Source of the DNA: Paulinella micropora
Lineage: Eukaryota > Cercozoa > Imbricatea > Euglyphida > Paulinellidae
DNA length: 64,000 nt
Reading direction: 5' to 3'
Assembly (NCBI GenBank): GCA_019918135.1
Contig: WBZZ01001465.1
Location: 1-64,000, forward strand
Made by a program: the position numbers and the translations under genes. Positions 51,104 through 59,943 of the stretch are shown piece after piece; position 1 is the stretch's first letter, and each line of letters begins with the position of its first letter. A model generated the notes under the pieces. That model searched no databases. It was not told where the DNA came from and saw only the letters and a list, made by a program, of their open reading frames with translations.

Positions 51104-52001
51104 TTAAACAAGCCCCCAATAATTCAATAAGTAGGCCATTTCGTTTGTGCCAAACGGATCACGGGTTGCAAAGGTTCCTCTAACGACTGTCTGGCTGTAC
51201 ATATACTCTGTTCGGGTCTCTCGAAAGAAATACGCCATCTCCTTCCCGGATGCACGCCACGAATCATCACCATCGTACCGCGGATGGTTAGGAATCCAGT
51301 TGAATTCAAGGTAACTCTCAGCGCGTTGCTTGAAGTCGCGCGGTGGAAAACTAGACAAATTCCATTGCTGCAGAACCTCTAGCATCTCGACTCCCTCTCT
51401 TGTCGTGGCTTGCCCCCCCTGTCGCGCTCTTTCTACCCTCCGCTGTCGTACTCTGTTTTAAATAATCTATCGCGTATTGCACATGATCTCTCTGCCGTCC
51501 AGTAATTCGCTGTATTTCTGTAGCTTGCCCCGCCTTCGCTACAAGCCTCTTTACCCGAGCAGAGTATTGTTCTACCTGCTCCTTCAGCAAATTTAAATCT
51601 TTTAGTTTGTTTCTCTACTCTGGCCGTTGCTAGTAGTACGGAATCGTTCTTTAGGGACACCCTAAGTTGCAGTTGTTCTTGTTCAAGACATTCTTTTGCT
51701 TTCTGGATTTGGGTAGATTGAGACTTGCTGGCAGCTCGAATTTTTTGCACGTTGGCCATCTCAATTGGTATAGACATGGCCGCCAAGGTGTAATTACCGC
51801 GATTCTACGCGTCCTATCTGTTTGATCAATGTCATTTTTAAACCAATCGTTTTCCCGCACATTAAGAGAAAATACGTAGCAGGTCTCGACAGGTTCTCCG
51901 TCATCTCCGACGTATCGGCTGGAGTTATTCCAGGTCTGAAATTCTGTGTGCATGGGTATTTTTTCGCGACGTGATTTGCCGCAGTCCGTGCATAACGCCA
52001 T
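51104..52001 (-). pseudogene. Zinc-finger/coiled-coil protein, broken
   Basis: Begins MALCTDCGKSRREK (CxxC), then VETCYVFSLNVREN, a coiled-coil-like middle (KAKECLEQEQLQLRVSL), and a tyrosine-rich C-terminal part (AESYLEFNWIPNHPRYDGDD, MAYFFRETRTEYMYSQ). It lies on the opposite strand between the two copies of the duplicated block and has no second copy. Looks broken two or three times. Family not recognised. Confidence 0.35.
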
Positions 52002-52008
52002 TACGAAT

Positions 52009-52329
52009 TTAAAAAAGGGGCAAGGGCGCGATGCGCCGCCTGGCCAGTGCGTAACTTATCAACACTAGGCTGTTGGTCACGCGCCAAATGTCTCTCTCTA
52101 CGTGCGTCGCCCTTGCGTCTTCGGCGCGCACTGTTCCTTGCTTGGACCCGACCCACTCTGTCAGAGCCTTGGGCCTGGGAGCCACGTGCTCTTTGTATTG
52201 TCCTGAGCCTGCACGCGCCTTGATTTTGTCTAACACGCTACAAACTCGATCCAGGTCCTCGAGCAAGGCCGCACTTGCGGCATCAACCTCCGACGGCGGC
52301 GGTGTCGTGGCTAGAGACTCCAGCCCCAT
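52009..52329 (-). CDS. Small protein, paralogue of the gene at 53,532
   Basis: 106 residues: MGLESLATTPPPSEVDAASA, a helical stretch (LLEDLDRVCSVLDKIKARAG), then KEHVAPRPKALTEWVGSKQG and DIWRVTNSLVLISYALARRR. It is about 85 percent identical by eye to the corresponding part of 53,532-54,044 but lacks that gene's N-terminal acidic region and C-terminal tail. Function unknown. The pair shows that the duplicated block includes this minus-strand gene too. Confidence 0.5.
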   Translation of the reverse strand: MGLESLATTPPPSEVDAASAALLEDLDRVCSVLDKIKARAGSGQYKEHVAPRPKALTEWVGSKQGTVRAEDARATHVERDIWRVTNSLVLISYALARRRIAPLPLF

Positions 52330-52439
52330 GGCAGCGGGATGGTGGCGGCAGAGGCGTCGTGCGCCCTAAACGGGACGGAGCTGCTGCGATTGGTCTCGTC
52401 GGCCAGACCACTGCGCCCAGCTCCCCAGGGGTGGCTGGG

Positions 52440-52618
52440 GAGCATGCTTCCTACCCTTGCGATAGCTCAGAGGCCGGCGGCTATGACCCTGAAAATGACT
52501 GTTTCTGCATTATCGAGAATTTAATCACCAATCGGGGCAACCCGACGAAGATGTCCAAGGCTTTATGGAAGGGCTCAAGCACTGGGAGACAGCCCTGAGC
52601 CCCCCCTAAACTTACCGT
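52440..52618 (+). pseudogene. Copy B of the GGYDPE gene, shortened
   Basis: GGYDPENDCFCIIENLITN is nearly identical to 49,888-49,944, and the DNA around HWETALSPP matches 50,276-50,310. Only the two ends of the gene remain close together. It is a fossil copy left by the tandem duplication. Confidence 0.5.
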
Positions 52619-52644
52619 CGACCTTCTTTTGTGCAGTTGCTCGG

Positions 52645-52657
52645 TATATATAAAAGG
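52645..52657 (+). promoter_or_regulatory. TATA box of the membrane protein gene (copy B)
   Basis: TATATATAAAAGG, about 60 bp before the ATG at 52,717. A purine-rich leader (AAAGAAAAAAAGGGAGCGGG) follows. Confidence 0.65.
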
Positions 52658-52716
52658 TAATAAGAGGAGAAACCAAAAAAAAGAAAAAAAGGGAGCGGGC
52701 TGTCAGCAAGATCCGC

Positions 52717-53445
52717 ATGCTGGTGCTGTTACACTTTCTCTGGACTGCCGGAGCCAGCTTATACAGAGCTGAGATTGAATCCCGGCTGAAGACGCAGAAC
52801 AATCATACACACTCGTTGACACTCTCCGCGCCGGGGGGGCGTGCAAACGCGTTTAAGGTCCAGCCCTTTGCGGAGTTTCCGGATTGCGCTTTTGTCAAGC
52901 TGGCCGGTGTGGTCACACGCTGGCAGTCTTCCCAAAAACCAGAATGGGAATTCCACGCCGAACCGAAGGCGTGGCACACCCCCCAACCAATTAGGGATGG
53001 CCCATTCGAACGTCGCTATACCGAGGATATCGAAGGTAATATCTTGTACAAGAGCAATGTCAAGCTACGGCGCCAAAAGTGGTCCGAGATCATGCTGAGC
53101 TTCGACGTAGTCTGCTATGCCGATTGGGGGCTCCGCTCTTGCACCATTGCCTACACGCCCTTCATCGTGTGCAGCGAGGATTACCACAGAACCCGCAACG
53201 TAGGGATCAGCTGCTTGTTCTTTGTGCTCCTGACTGTTGTGTACACGTGTTGTTTTTGTTGCCCATTTAAACCAGACAACGATTCGAACTCTCAGCAAGA
53301 TATCACTTTAGAGCACTATCAGCCAGGTCCCACCTTAGAAAACAAGGGCTGCTGCCTCGTATTCTTGCTGCTGTTTGTCACGTGCGTTCTGGCCCTTGCG
53401 TATCTGGTGCTTTGGCACAACAAGGACCAAGTGCACATGCTCTAA
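52717..53445 (+). CDS. Membrane protein with two transmembrane segments (copy B)
   Basis: 242 residues; looks whole. Signal peptide MLVLLHFLWTAGASLYRAEI, an ectodomain of about 120 residues (CAFVKLAGVVTRW, WEFHAEPKAW, RRYTEDIEGNILYKSNVKLR), a membrane segment rich in cysteine (CLFFVLLTVVYTCCFCCPF, about 167-185), a hydrophilic loop (DNDSNSQQDITLEHYQPG) and a second membrane segment (CCLVFLLLFVTCVLALAYLV). An envelope or organelle-membrane protein is likely. Its leader is shared with 50,543. Ends before GAGTTTCTTTGGGACGTGTT and TTTATAATTAAAAAC, as does copy A. Confidence 0.65.
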   Translation: MLVLLHFLWTAGASLYRAEIESRLKTQNNHTHSLTLSAPGGRANAFKVQPFAEFPDCAFVKLAGVVTRWQSSQKPEWEFHAEPKAWHTPQPIRDGPFERRYTEDIEGNILYKSNVKLRRQKWSEIMLSFDVVCYADWGLRSCTIAYTPFIVCSEDYHRTRNVGISCLFFVLLTVVYTCCFCCPFKPDNDSNSQQDITLEHYQPGPTLENKGCCLVFLLLFVTCVLALAYLVLWHNKDQVHML

Positions 53446-53531
53446 ATCCAGCCCGGATCGAGCCGAGTTTCTTTGGGACGTGTTGCACTTTATAATTAAA
53501 AACAAGACAACTAATGCAATCAGAAACGAAT

Positions 53532-54044
53532 TCAGTCATAAAAGTCTAGCCGTTTGGGAGCCCTCGTTCTAGCGGTCGGTTGGGACGACACCTGCTTCGG
53601 CAAAGGAGTAATACAATTGTCATAGGGGCGTTCATCGATGCGCCGCCTGGCCAGTGCATAACTTATCAACACCAGGCTGTTATTCACGCGCCAAATGTCT
53701 CTCTCTACGTGCGTCGCCTTTGGGTCTTCGGCGCGCACTGTTCCTTGCTTGGACCCGACCCACTCTGTCAGAGCCTTGGGCCTGGGGGCCACGTGCTCTT
53801 TGTATTGTCCTGAGCGTACCCGAGCATTGATTTTGTCTAACACGCTAGAAACTCGCTCCAGGTCCGCCAGCAAGGCTGCACTTGCGGCATCAACCTCCGA
53901 CGGCGGCGGCGTCGGGTCTGAGTTGGGAGACAGCTCAGACCCGACGGCTGTCGGGTCTGAGTTGGGAGACAGCTCGTGTGCGGGCGGCTCGCTCTCGACC
54001 TTGAGCTTCTTGGGAGAAGGCTCCTCGAAATCCATCGTCATCAT
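53532..54044 (-). CDS. Unknown nuclear-type protein, paralogue of 52,009
   Basis: 170 residues; looks whole. MMTMDFEEPSPKKLKVESEP contains a probable nuclear localisation signal (PKKLKVE). SPNSDPTAVGSELSPNSDPT is a short tandem repeat. Then a helix (AALLADLERVSSVLDKINAR) and the conserved block KEHVAPRPKALTEWVGSKQG / DIWRVNNSLVLISYALARRR shared with 52,009-52,329. The C-terminal tail is basic/proline-rich. Family not recognised. Confidence 0.55.
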   Translation of the reverse strand: MMTMDFEEPSPKKLKVESEPPAHELSPNSDPTAVGSELSPNSDPTPPPSEVDAASAALLADLERVSSVLDKINARVRSGQYKEHVAPRPKALTEWVGSKQGTVRAEDPKATHVERDIWRVNNSLVLISYALARRRIDERPYDNCITPLPKQVSSQPTARTRAPKRLDFYD

Positions 54045-54331
54045 CTGACAAAAAAAAACACAAGAGGAGAGGGAAGGGGGGAAGGGGAAGGGGGGAGGGG
54101 CATGAGAGATAGACGCACACAAGAGAAAAAAAAGGGGGGCAGGGAGGGTCAGCGCACCCCCCCCCCCCCTCTTCAAAAAACGCATATCAAGCAAATTGTG
54201 GCCTGGCAACGTGCAGTGACCTTTGGGTGCTCCTTGTACAGGGGAGGGGGTGCCCCCCTCCCCTCTTGTACCAGGGGGGGGGTGCGCCCCCCCCTTTCCA
54301 TCCATCTCTGCTAGGTGCTACCTGGCAAGAG

Positions 54332-54538
54332 ATGAATCCCGCTGGCACCACGTTGCTCCGCCAAGAAAAAAGACACTTGACAGCCCCCCGCTGTGTGGTT
54401 TGCAACGAAAACTTCTCTGATCAGCGCCCTGTGTACATCATCTATACCCAGCCCGCTTGCGCGGGCTGGAGAGGGAGACACACCCTGCCAAGTAAAACTC
54501 GGCAGGGAGTTTCAAGAACGAAACTTCAAGATACCTAA
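54332..54538 (+). pseudogene. Possible RING/zinc-finger gene fragment
   Basis: MNPAGTTLLRQEKRHLTAPR then CVVCNENFSDQRPVYIIYTQ. The C-x-x-C-x-E-x-F...RPVYII pattern is like the first half of a RING or similar finger. It is cut short by a palindromic core (coding PACAGW), after which the sequence loses the pattern. Only a fragment of a virus-like or host gene; weak evidence. Confidence 0.25.
54448..54469 (+). repeat. Palindromic core
   Basis: CCAGCCCGCTTGCGCGGGCT followed by GG: a perfect 9-bp stem with a short centre. The C-run half of the unit is absent or replaced by the hairpins about 170 bp upstream. Confidence 0.65.
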
Positions 54539-54705
54539 TTGTATCATAAACGAATTTTAATTAAAAAAAAGTCAAGCTTACGACCGCTTCCCCTCTCTTC
54601 TAGGCCCCGCCGCGTCTCTGCTCCCCTGGCCCGTAGCTGCAGCAAGTTGTTATCAAGTTTTTGATGCAGTTGCTTTAAGGGGAGAAGGAGAGGGAAAAGG
54701 AAATG

Positions 54706-54915
54706 TTATGAACGCATGCTAGATCCGAGGTCTAACAAGCGTAGGCAGGAACTATCGGGTAGTGCCCTGTGTCTGAGCACCAATCGTGCGTCTACCTCGT
54801 ACAGACAGAAGCCCGGGTTGTAGGTAGAACGGAGCAAGCCCAGACGTTGAGCTACCACGACTACATCCACCACGGCGCACCTAGGATGATCGCAAAGGAA
54901 AGTGCGCGCAATCAA
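54706..54915 (-). other. Small frame overlapping the 3' end of the primase-helicase
   Basis: 69 residues (FLCDHPRCAVVDVVVVAQRL, LVLRHRALPDSSCLRLLDLG) of ordinary composition, overlapping the end of the large gene by 35 bp. It may be related to the end of the big gene or be a separate small protein. Not recognised. Confidence 0.25.
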
Positions 54916-57900
54916 TTTCCCAGGTTGTAAACTGTAGAACCCGGTTGTCTTTGTGGAGGCTGCACTTTAGTGCGGTTAGAAAATCAGTTACTGCTGCCAA
55001 GGCAGGGAGCGTGACATTTTGACTGTCGAATAAAGCCACGAAAGTCCCAGGCTTGAACTCCTGCGCGTAGACCTCGGAAAGGGTATATTCGCTGAGAAGT
55101 TTGAGCCAGAGATACAAACGCGAGAAGTCTTTGGCGATACATTCGCTGACCGTTGTCCAAGAGGGCTGCAGGGTCGGGAAGGTGGCAGCAAAGGTAAAGA
55201 GAGCAGTCCGGTCTTTGCGCTTTTCCTGCGCCAACACAGGGTTTTGTGATGCTAGAGCGTGTTCCTCCTCATTGCAGACCCCGCTATGAAGACGTTTGGC
55301 CTCTTGAACAATCTCGCCCCAACTAGGCGGCGGGGGCTCAGACGCAGGGTTCTCTTGAACGCCCATCCCCTCCTGATTACCCTCTTGCTCGGAGTCTTGT
55401 TTTGCCGTTTTCAGCCTGAGCGCATAGGCTGCTAGCACGACCTCGTCGACTTGTGCGCAGCTTGCCAGGCGTTCCATGCGGCTTGCTCGCTGCTCCCGAG
55501 TCCGTTCCTGGATCTCGGCTCGTGCGGCCGCGTGTGCTGTGTGTAGTACCTTGTTCTCGTCGCGCGAAAGGGCACGCTCCTGATCGTTGTAATCACGGAG
55601 GTAGTCATGTCTTTGTGCGCGGGGTGGGAGTCGGATGGCGCTGTAGTCTACCTGAACAATATCTGTGCCCATCTCCCGCAGATGCCAGAAAAGTTCGCGG
55701 AGGGTGTGCCGGCGAGAAAGAGCGGCGCTAAGTGTGTTATAGGATGTGCATTGCGCGACCCAGGCATCAGCCTTAGACCAATGCATGTGTGCGTCCTCTG
55801 TCCGGACGGATACCAACGAGGAGCAGGAGCTGTCTACGCCAAAGTCGAGCTCGACTGAGACTGTGTGGTCCTCCTCCCTGTCGAGCGACTGCCGCACCTG
55901 GGCGAGCGTGTCGGGCCCCCGTCCGCGATCGGCGCACGGTTGGGAGACGTACAGGTGCCATTGCATCTGCCTAAGCCGTCGCACACGCCCAGCCATCTGC
56001 ATGTAGTGCAGGAGTGGAATATAGGGGTTGTTCAGTAGGCTAAACATAACGTCGAAATGGTCGCACGAAATATCCACTCCGCAGGTAAGTACGCTGGTCC
56101 ACATCACCACATCGTACTTCTTCCACTCCTGGACAAGCTGTTCGTTGTTCCAGGCAAAGTGAGACATGCGTGGGCTGCCCTGGTAATAAAACAGAATGCG
56201 TATGCCCGGGAACTTGGCCTCCAGAAAGCGCTTAAGCCCCGAGCCTTGGCGTTTGCTACCCAATGGCAAAGCCACGCGTTGGCCTCGGGCTAGCGCTAGC
56301 ATAAGAGCCCGCTTGAAGCTGGTGTGGCTGCGGTGCAAGAAGCAGCGGCGGTACATGTGCGCGGAGTATGTGGTCCAATAATGTATCGTGTTCTTAGGCG
56401 TAGCCTCCCCCCCGCCGATTGCCAGCTCCGCGGCGGGCCCCGTGTTCAGCAGGGTCTGCAGGACCTGGACGCTCTTCTGGCTGAGAAAGGCATCCATGGC
56501 GAGTACACACTTGCTGCTGCGCAGCAGGCGAGCAAACATCAAGGCGTTTTTTTGATTGATGTCCCCCCTGCACAGCGCGGCTGTAACATTAAAAAGTGTC
56601 GACTCACTTTCGTCGAGGACGACTAAATTGAAGGGGCGTTTGTTTGCCAGGTGATGCAGAGATTCATATTGATACACAACAAAGTCGGGGTCACAAGCCC
56701 CACGCGTTGCGCCGCGGTTCTGGTAAAACTCAATCACGAACCCATGCTTTGCTAGTTCCTTTTGCAGGCGCCGATAAAGTTGGACGTCAAAGGCGACTCT
56801 GGGGCCGATCAGGAGCACGCGAAAGGAGCCGTCGGCCCCCCGCAGCTCGGCCAGCGTCGCCATTTCTTCGTCAGTGAAGATTCCTTCCGGGTTGACCCCC
56901 TTGACTGCTAGCAGTAAATGAACCAGCGCTTCTGTCTTGCCGCAACCCATCATGGCCCTGAGAAAGACGAGGCGAGCCTTCTTCGGGAGCGCAAGTTTGC
57001 GGACCCATCGCTCGTGGTACTTATGCTCATTCCCACTGGCTTCCATACGGCCGCCGGCACCATCGTATTTTTGCTCCGCTCCGTCGTATTCAAGATTGTC
57101 GGCCCGCATTCGGAGCAGGCGGTACCCGCCCGCCCCGTGCAGCTCAGCGTCTGCTATCTGCTGCGCGGAGGCGGTTACAGGTAATTCGGGCGAGCGGCAG
57201 AGCGTGCGCACCCATCGCGCGCGGCGACGGCGCCCGCCGCGCCATGGGCGGGCAGAGGCACCGCGCGCCCTAGACGGGGCAGGGTTACTGCTGCTACTGC
57301 TGCTGCTGCCGCCACTGCTGCTACCGCTGCTGTCGTGTTCGGGCTCGTCGCCGTCGTCGTCTTCGGCCAGACGGCGGCGCTTGTGTGGGGGGCTGGGAGC
57401 AGGCTCCCCCGCGGCAGCGGGCTGGGGAGCCTGTACCTTCCTGCGTTCTGTACACAAGGAACAGACCTGCAGCCACCACGCTTGTAGATCCATGACAACG
57501 CGGAGCTTGCCGCCCGTGCCCTCCTCAGGACAATCTGGGCAGGGTACTACGAATTCGTCCGTACGGTAATACCGTACAGACGGTGCGGCGCGACCCTTGG
57601 CCTTGCTTTCTTGCTTTTCGTCGTCGTCGTCATTTGGGTTGTCCCCGTCTTCTTTGTCGGAGGAGGATTCTTCTTCCTCGGAGGGTGGGTGCTCCGAGTT
57701 TTCTGCTGTTGCCCCCTGCGCCCGCCGCCGCTTGGGCCGACGCTGCTTTTGCTCGGCAGGGGCTTGGCGCGACCCGGAGACCACCACCTGTTGCAACCTC
57801 GACGTGACGGCTGCGGGCCAGCCGGCTTCCTCCAAAAAACAATGAAGCTCGCTGAAGCGCGAGGAAACTAAGTGGGGCAGGAGCTCTTGGACGAGCACGG

Positions 57901-59518
57901 CGCGCTCGGTGTCCGTGAGCTCACGCGCCCCCCCTTCCAACCCGCTGCCGCGGGCTGGGCCCTTGTCCTCGTTCTTTGCTTCGACGAAGATGGGTCGTTC
58001 TTCTCCTTCGTCGTCGTCGTCGTCGACGTCGCTCGCGGCGTCCTCGGCGCGGGGCGCATGCCTTCCCAGGCGGCTGGCCCACGGGGCGGAGGGAGGTGCA
58101 GGCGCAGGCGCGCCGGCGGGCGCGCCGGTCCAGGGTTCGAACAGATTCTCCACTAGGGTCGTTTTCGAGCGGTCGTGGGCGGCGCAACAACGTGTTCCGT
58201 GGCAGCCGTAGAAGACATTGCCTCCGGCGCCCAGAAACATGTATGCATTATTGCTTGTATGATACATCGATGTATCAATCATAGGAGTAGTAATGCCTAC
58301 CCCGTCCTCTTCCTTGTCGTCCACGGGCTGGTTCTGTTGTCTTGCGTAGCGTCTCTGACGGCGTGCCTCATGGACGAGACACAGGCGCCCGCGCCTGTCG
58401 CGTGCCGTGCGCACGACAAAGAAGAGAGACCCCGACTTTCTGTCGGGCTCCAAGGACAGGGTGGACGTTCTGTCGCCCCAGCCCTTGAGGATGAGGTCCA
58501 GTTTGCTGAGGATGGCGCGTTGGTGGTCGGAGATGACGGCCGGCGGCGGGGCGCGGGCCAGCCCGCCTTCACGCGCGCCGCCGCGGGCGGTTCGGCGCCC
58601 CGGCGCAGGCTGCGGCGGGGAGGGGAGCACGGTGACGGTGGCGGGGCCGCGCGGAGAGTGGCTTGGGCAGTGTGTGAGAAATTCGTCGTAGCTGGGCAGA
58701 GGGAGAGGAGCGGCTCCCGCTCGCAGGAGGTCTTGTATCTTCTGAGATCCGGGGATTCGCCAGCAGCGCCTTTTAGAATAGACGCTGGGGTCGATGATGT
58801 TGCCGCTGTTTTTGGTGTGATTGTAGAGCGGCGAGGAGGCGTCGAAGCGAAGCTTGAAAGCCACGAGACTCCCCAGCTCGGGCGTGGCCGCCGGAGTGGG
58901 GTCCTGGACCTGGAGCAGCCACTGCTGGACAAAGTCGCCTGCGTCATGCACCGACTGGAAGACGACGTTGGGGAAGGCGACGTGGAACGAGTTTTTATAC
59001 CAGCAGCCTGGGTTTCCTGCGTCCGGGGGGCACGTGCGCCCAAAGTCGTGGCTGTGCATGTCGTCGGCGGCCGAGGGTGCAAGCCCCAGCCCGGCGAGAG
59101 CGAGGCCTACAGCGTCCCGGAGTGCGTGCAGGCGCTGGGGGGACTCTGCGTCGGGCGCGTCACCCTGCGAATACCATTCCAGGTCCAGGTAGAGTGAGCA
59201 CGAGTCGGTGATGATGGAAAAGAAGCTGCGCTCCATCCCGTTGAAGCAGCTGTAAATCTCGCGATAAAAGGTTTGGGCGTCGGGGCAGGAGCCAAACAGG
59301 TGGCGCTCGGCTCGCGGGGCCCCGACGCCGAGCGAGTCGGGGCCAGGGGGCAAGTTGAGTTTATAGAAAAAGGTGTGCTGCAACTCTTTGCCCTTGGCAA
59401 AGCAGGCCTCTCCTGGGAACGAGCCCTTGCCGCTCGATTCGAAGAGCTGGATTGGTTTGGGCAGATTGCGCGTGATCGTGACGACGCGAGGCAGTCGCCC
59501 CGCTCCATGGGCAGACAT
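54881..59518 (-). CDS. Fused primase and UL9-like helicase
   Basis: 1545 residues in one open frame. N-terminal half: an archaeo-eukaryotic/UL52-type primase with LYLDLEW (about 109-115), SFHV (about 177-180) and IIDPSVYSKRRCWRIPGSQK (about 241-260), matching the PrimPol order of DxE, SxH and late D motifs; CHGTRCCAAH (about 439) may bind zinc. A long acidic/basic linker (about 480-760) holds CPDC...CSLC. C-terminal half: a superfamily 2 helicase with MMGCGKTEAL (Walker A, about 856), VVLDESES (motif II, about 966) and MQMAGRVRRLRQ (motif VI, about 1173), closest in style to herpesvirus origin-binding protein UL9. It would unwind and prime viral DNA. Primase-helicase fusions with this helicase type are known from giant viruses. 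Two palindromic units lie in linkers. Confidence 0.8.
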   Translation of the reverse strand: MSAHGAGRLPRVVTITRNLPKPIQLFESSGKGSFPGEACFAKGKELQHTFFYKLNLPPGPDSLGVGAPRAERHLFGSCPDAQTFYREIYSCFNGMERSFFSIITDSCSLYLDLEWYSQGDAPDAESPQRLHALRDAVGLALAGLGLAPSAADDMHSHDFGRTCPPDAGNPGCWYKNSFHVAFPNVVFQSVHDAGDFVQQWLLQVQDPTPAATPELGSLVAFKLRFDASSPLYNHTKNSGNIIDPSVYSKRRCWRIPGSQKIQDLLRAGAAPLPLPSYDEFLTHCPSHSPRGPATVTVLPSPPQPAPGRRTARGGAREGGLARAPPPAVISDHQRAILSKLDLILKGWGDRTSTLSLEPDRKSGSLFFVVRTARDRRGRLCLVHEARRQRRYARQQNQPVDDKEEDGVGITTPMIDTSMYHTSNNAYMFLGAGGNVFYGCHGTRCCAAHDRSKTTLVENLFEPWTGAPAGAPAPAPPSAPWASRLGRHAPRAEDAASDVDDDDDEGEERPIFVEAKNEDKGPARGSGLEGGARELTDTERAVLVQELLPHLVSSRFSELHCFLEEAGWPAAVTSRLQQVVVSGSRQAPAEQKQRRPKRRRAQGATAENSEHPPSEEEESSSDKEDGDNPNDDDDEKQESKAKGRAAPSVRYYRTDEFVVPCPDCPEEGTGGKLRVVMDLQAWWLQVCSLCTERRKVQAPQPAAAGEPAPSPPHKRRRLAEDDDGDEPEHDSSGSSSGGSSSSSSSNPAPSRARGASARPWRGGRRRRARWVRTLCRSPELPVTASAQQIADAELHGAGGYRLLRMRADNLEYDGAEQKYDGAGGRMEASGNEHKYHERWVRKLALPKKARLVFLRAMMGCGKTEALVHLLLAVKGVNPEGIFTDEEMATLAELRGADGSFRVLLIGPRVAFDVQLYRRLQKELAKHGFVIEFYQNRGATRGACDPDFVVYQYESLHHLANKRPFNLVVLDESESTLFNVTAALCRGDINQKNALMFARLLRSSKCVLAMDAFLSQKSVQVLQTLLNTGPAAELAIGGGEATPKNTIHYWTTYSAHMYRRCFLHRSHTSFKRALMLALARGQRVALPLGSKRQGSGLKRFLEAKFPGIRILFYYQGSPRMSHFAWNNEQLVQEWKKYDVVMWTSVLTCGVDISCDHFDVMFSLLNNPYIPLLHYMQMAGRVRRLRQMQWHLYVSQPCADRGRGPDTLAQVRQSLDREEDHTVSVELDFGVDSSCSSLVSVRTEDAHMHWSKADAWVAQCTSYNTLSAALSRRHTLRELFWHLREMGTDIVQVDYSAIRLPPRAQRHDYLRDYNDQERALSRDENKVLHTAHAAARAEIQERTREQRASRMERLASCAQVDEVVLAAYALRLKTAKQDSEQEGNQEGMGVQENPASEPPPPSWGEIVQEAKRLHSGVCNEEEHALASQNPVLAQEKRKDRTALFTFAATFPTLQPSWTTVSECIAKDFSRLYLWLKLLSEYTLSEVYAQEFKPGTFVALFDSQNVTLPALAAVTDFLTALKCSLHKDNRVLQFTTWEIDCAHFPLRSS
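57402..57431 (-). repeat. Palindromic sequence in the helicase linker
   Basis: GGCTCCCC, a CGCGGCAGCGGGCTG centre and GGGGAGCC form an inverted repeat. The centre resembles the dispersed core. Read as QPAAAGEP in the low-complexity linker. Confidence 0.5.
57923..57959 (-). repeat. Dispersed palindromic unit in the primase-helicase linker
   Basis: Plus strand: CGCGCCCCCCCTTCCAACCC then GCTGCCGCGGGCTGGG. Linker and core match the intergenic copies with one changed base in the stem. Read in frame as ARGSGLEGGARE. Confidence 0.6.
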
Positions 59519-59943
59519 GGGGGGGAGCTGTTCTCTCTCTCACTTCTGCGCGCGTTCGCACCCCTCGCCTTGTGTCGGCGCGCCTTGTGGCAGAAAGCTC
59601 GCGTCCTTTTTCTGTGGTTTTTTTTGTGCTAGTTATGTATAAGCCGTAAGGCACCCCCCCTCCTTACGTGCGCCTCCCCCTCCCTCCCGCGCCCCCCCCC
59701 CTCCCCAACTCTCCCAGCTTGCCCGCGAGCGGATTGGGAAGGGACGCGAGAGAGAAAGGGGGGGGGGGGAAGGGAGGGGAGCGGGAGAGGGGAAGGGGAG
59801 GGAGGGGAGAGACAGTTTTGCGTGAGAGGGCGGGTGGGCGAGAGGGGGGGGGGGGCGCCCCCCACACACACAACCTTTCCCCCCACGCCACACACGGCGG
59901 CTCCCCTGCGTGTCGCAGGGGACGTTTTCAGAAAAGCGAGGAA
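59519..59943. other. Divergent spacer between primase-helicase and its short paralogue
   Basis: Possible minus-strand TATA (CTTATACATAAC, 59,633-59,645) about 120 bp before the start of the large gene. The rest is C-rich then G-rich low-complexity sequence with GGGGGGGGGCGCCCCCC at about 59,850. No gene seen. Confidence 0.45.

Larger units (their letters stand above)
54045..54705. other. Spacer with G/C hairpins and a TTAATTAAA motif
   Basis: Contains GGAGGGGGTGCCCCCCTCCC (54,244-54,263) and GGGGGGGTGCGCCCCCCC (54,278-54,295), both able to form hairpins, the palindromic core at 54,448-54,469, ATTTTAATTAAAAAAAA (54,553-54,569), and a possible RING-like fragment listed separately. Confidence 0.5.

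Noticed and set aside
54881-59518. Assigning the element to a named virus family
   Set aside because: Primase-helicase and kinase motifs point in more than one direction, and no capsid, polymerase or terminase gene is present in the window.
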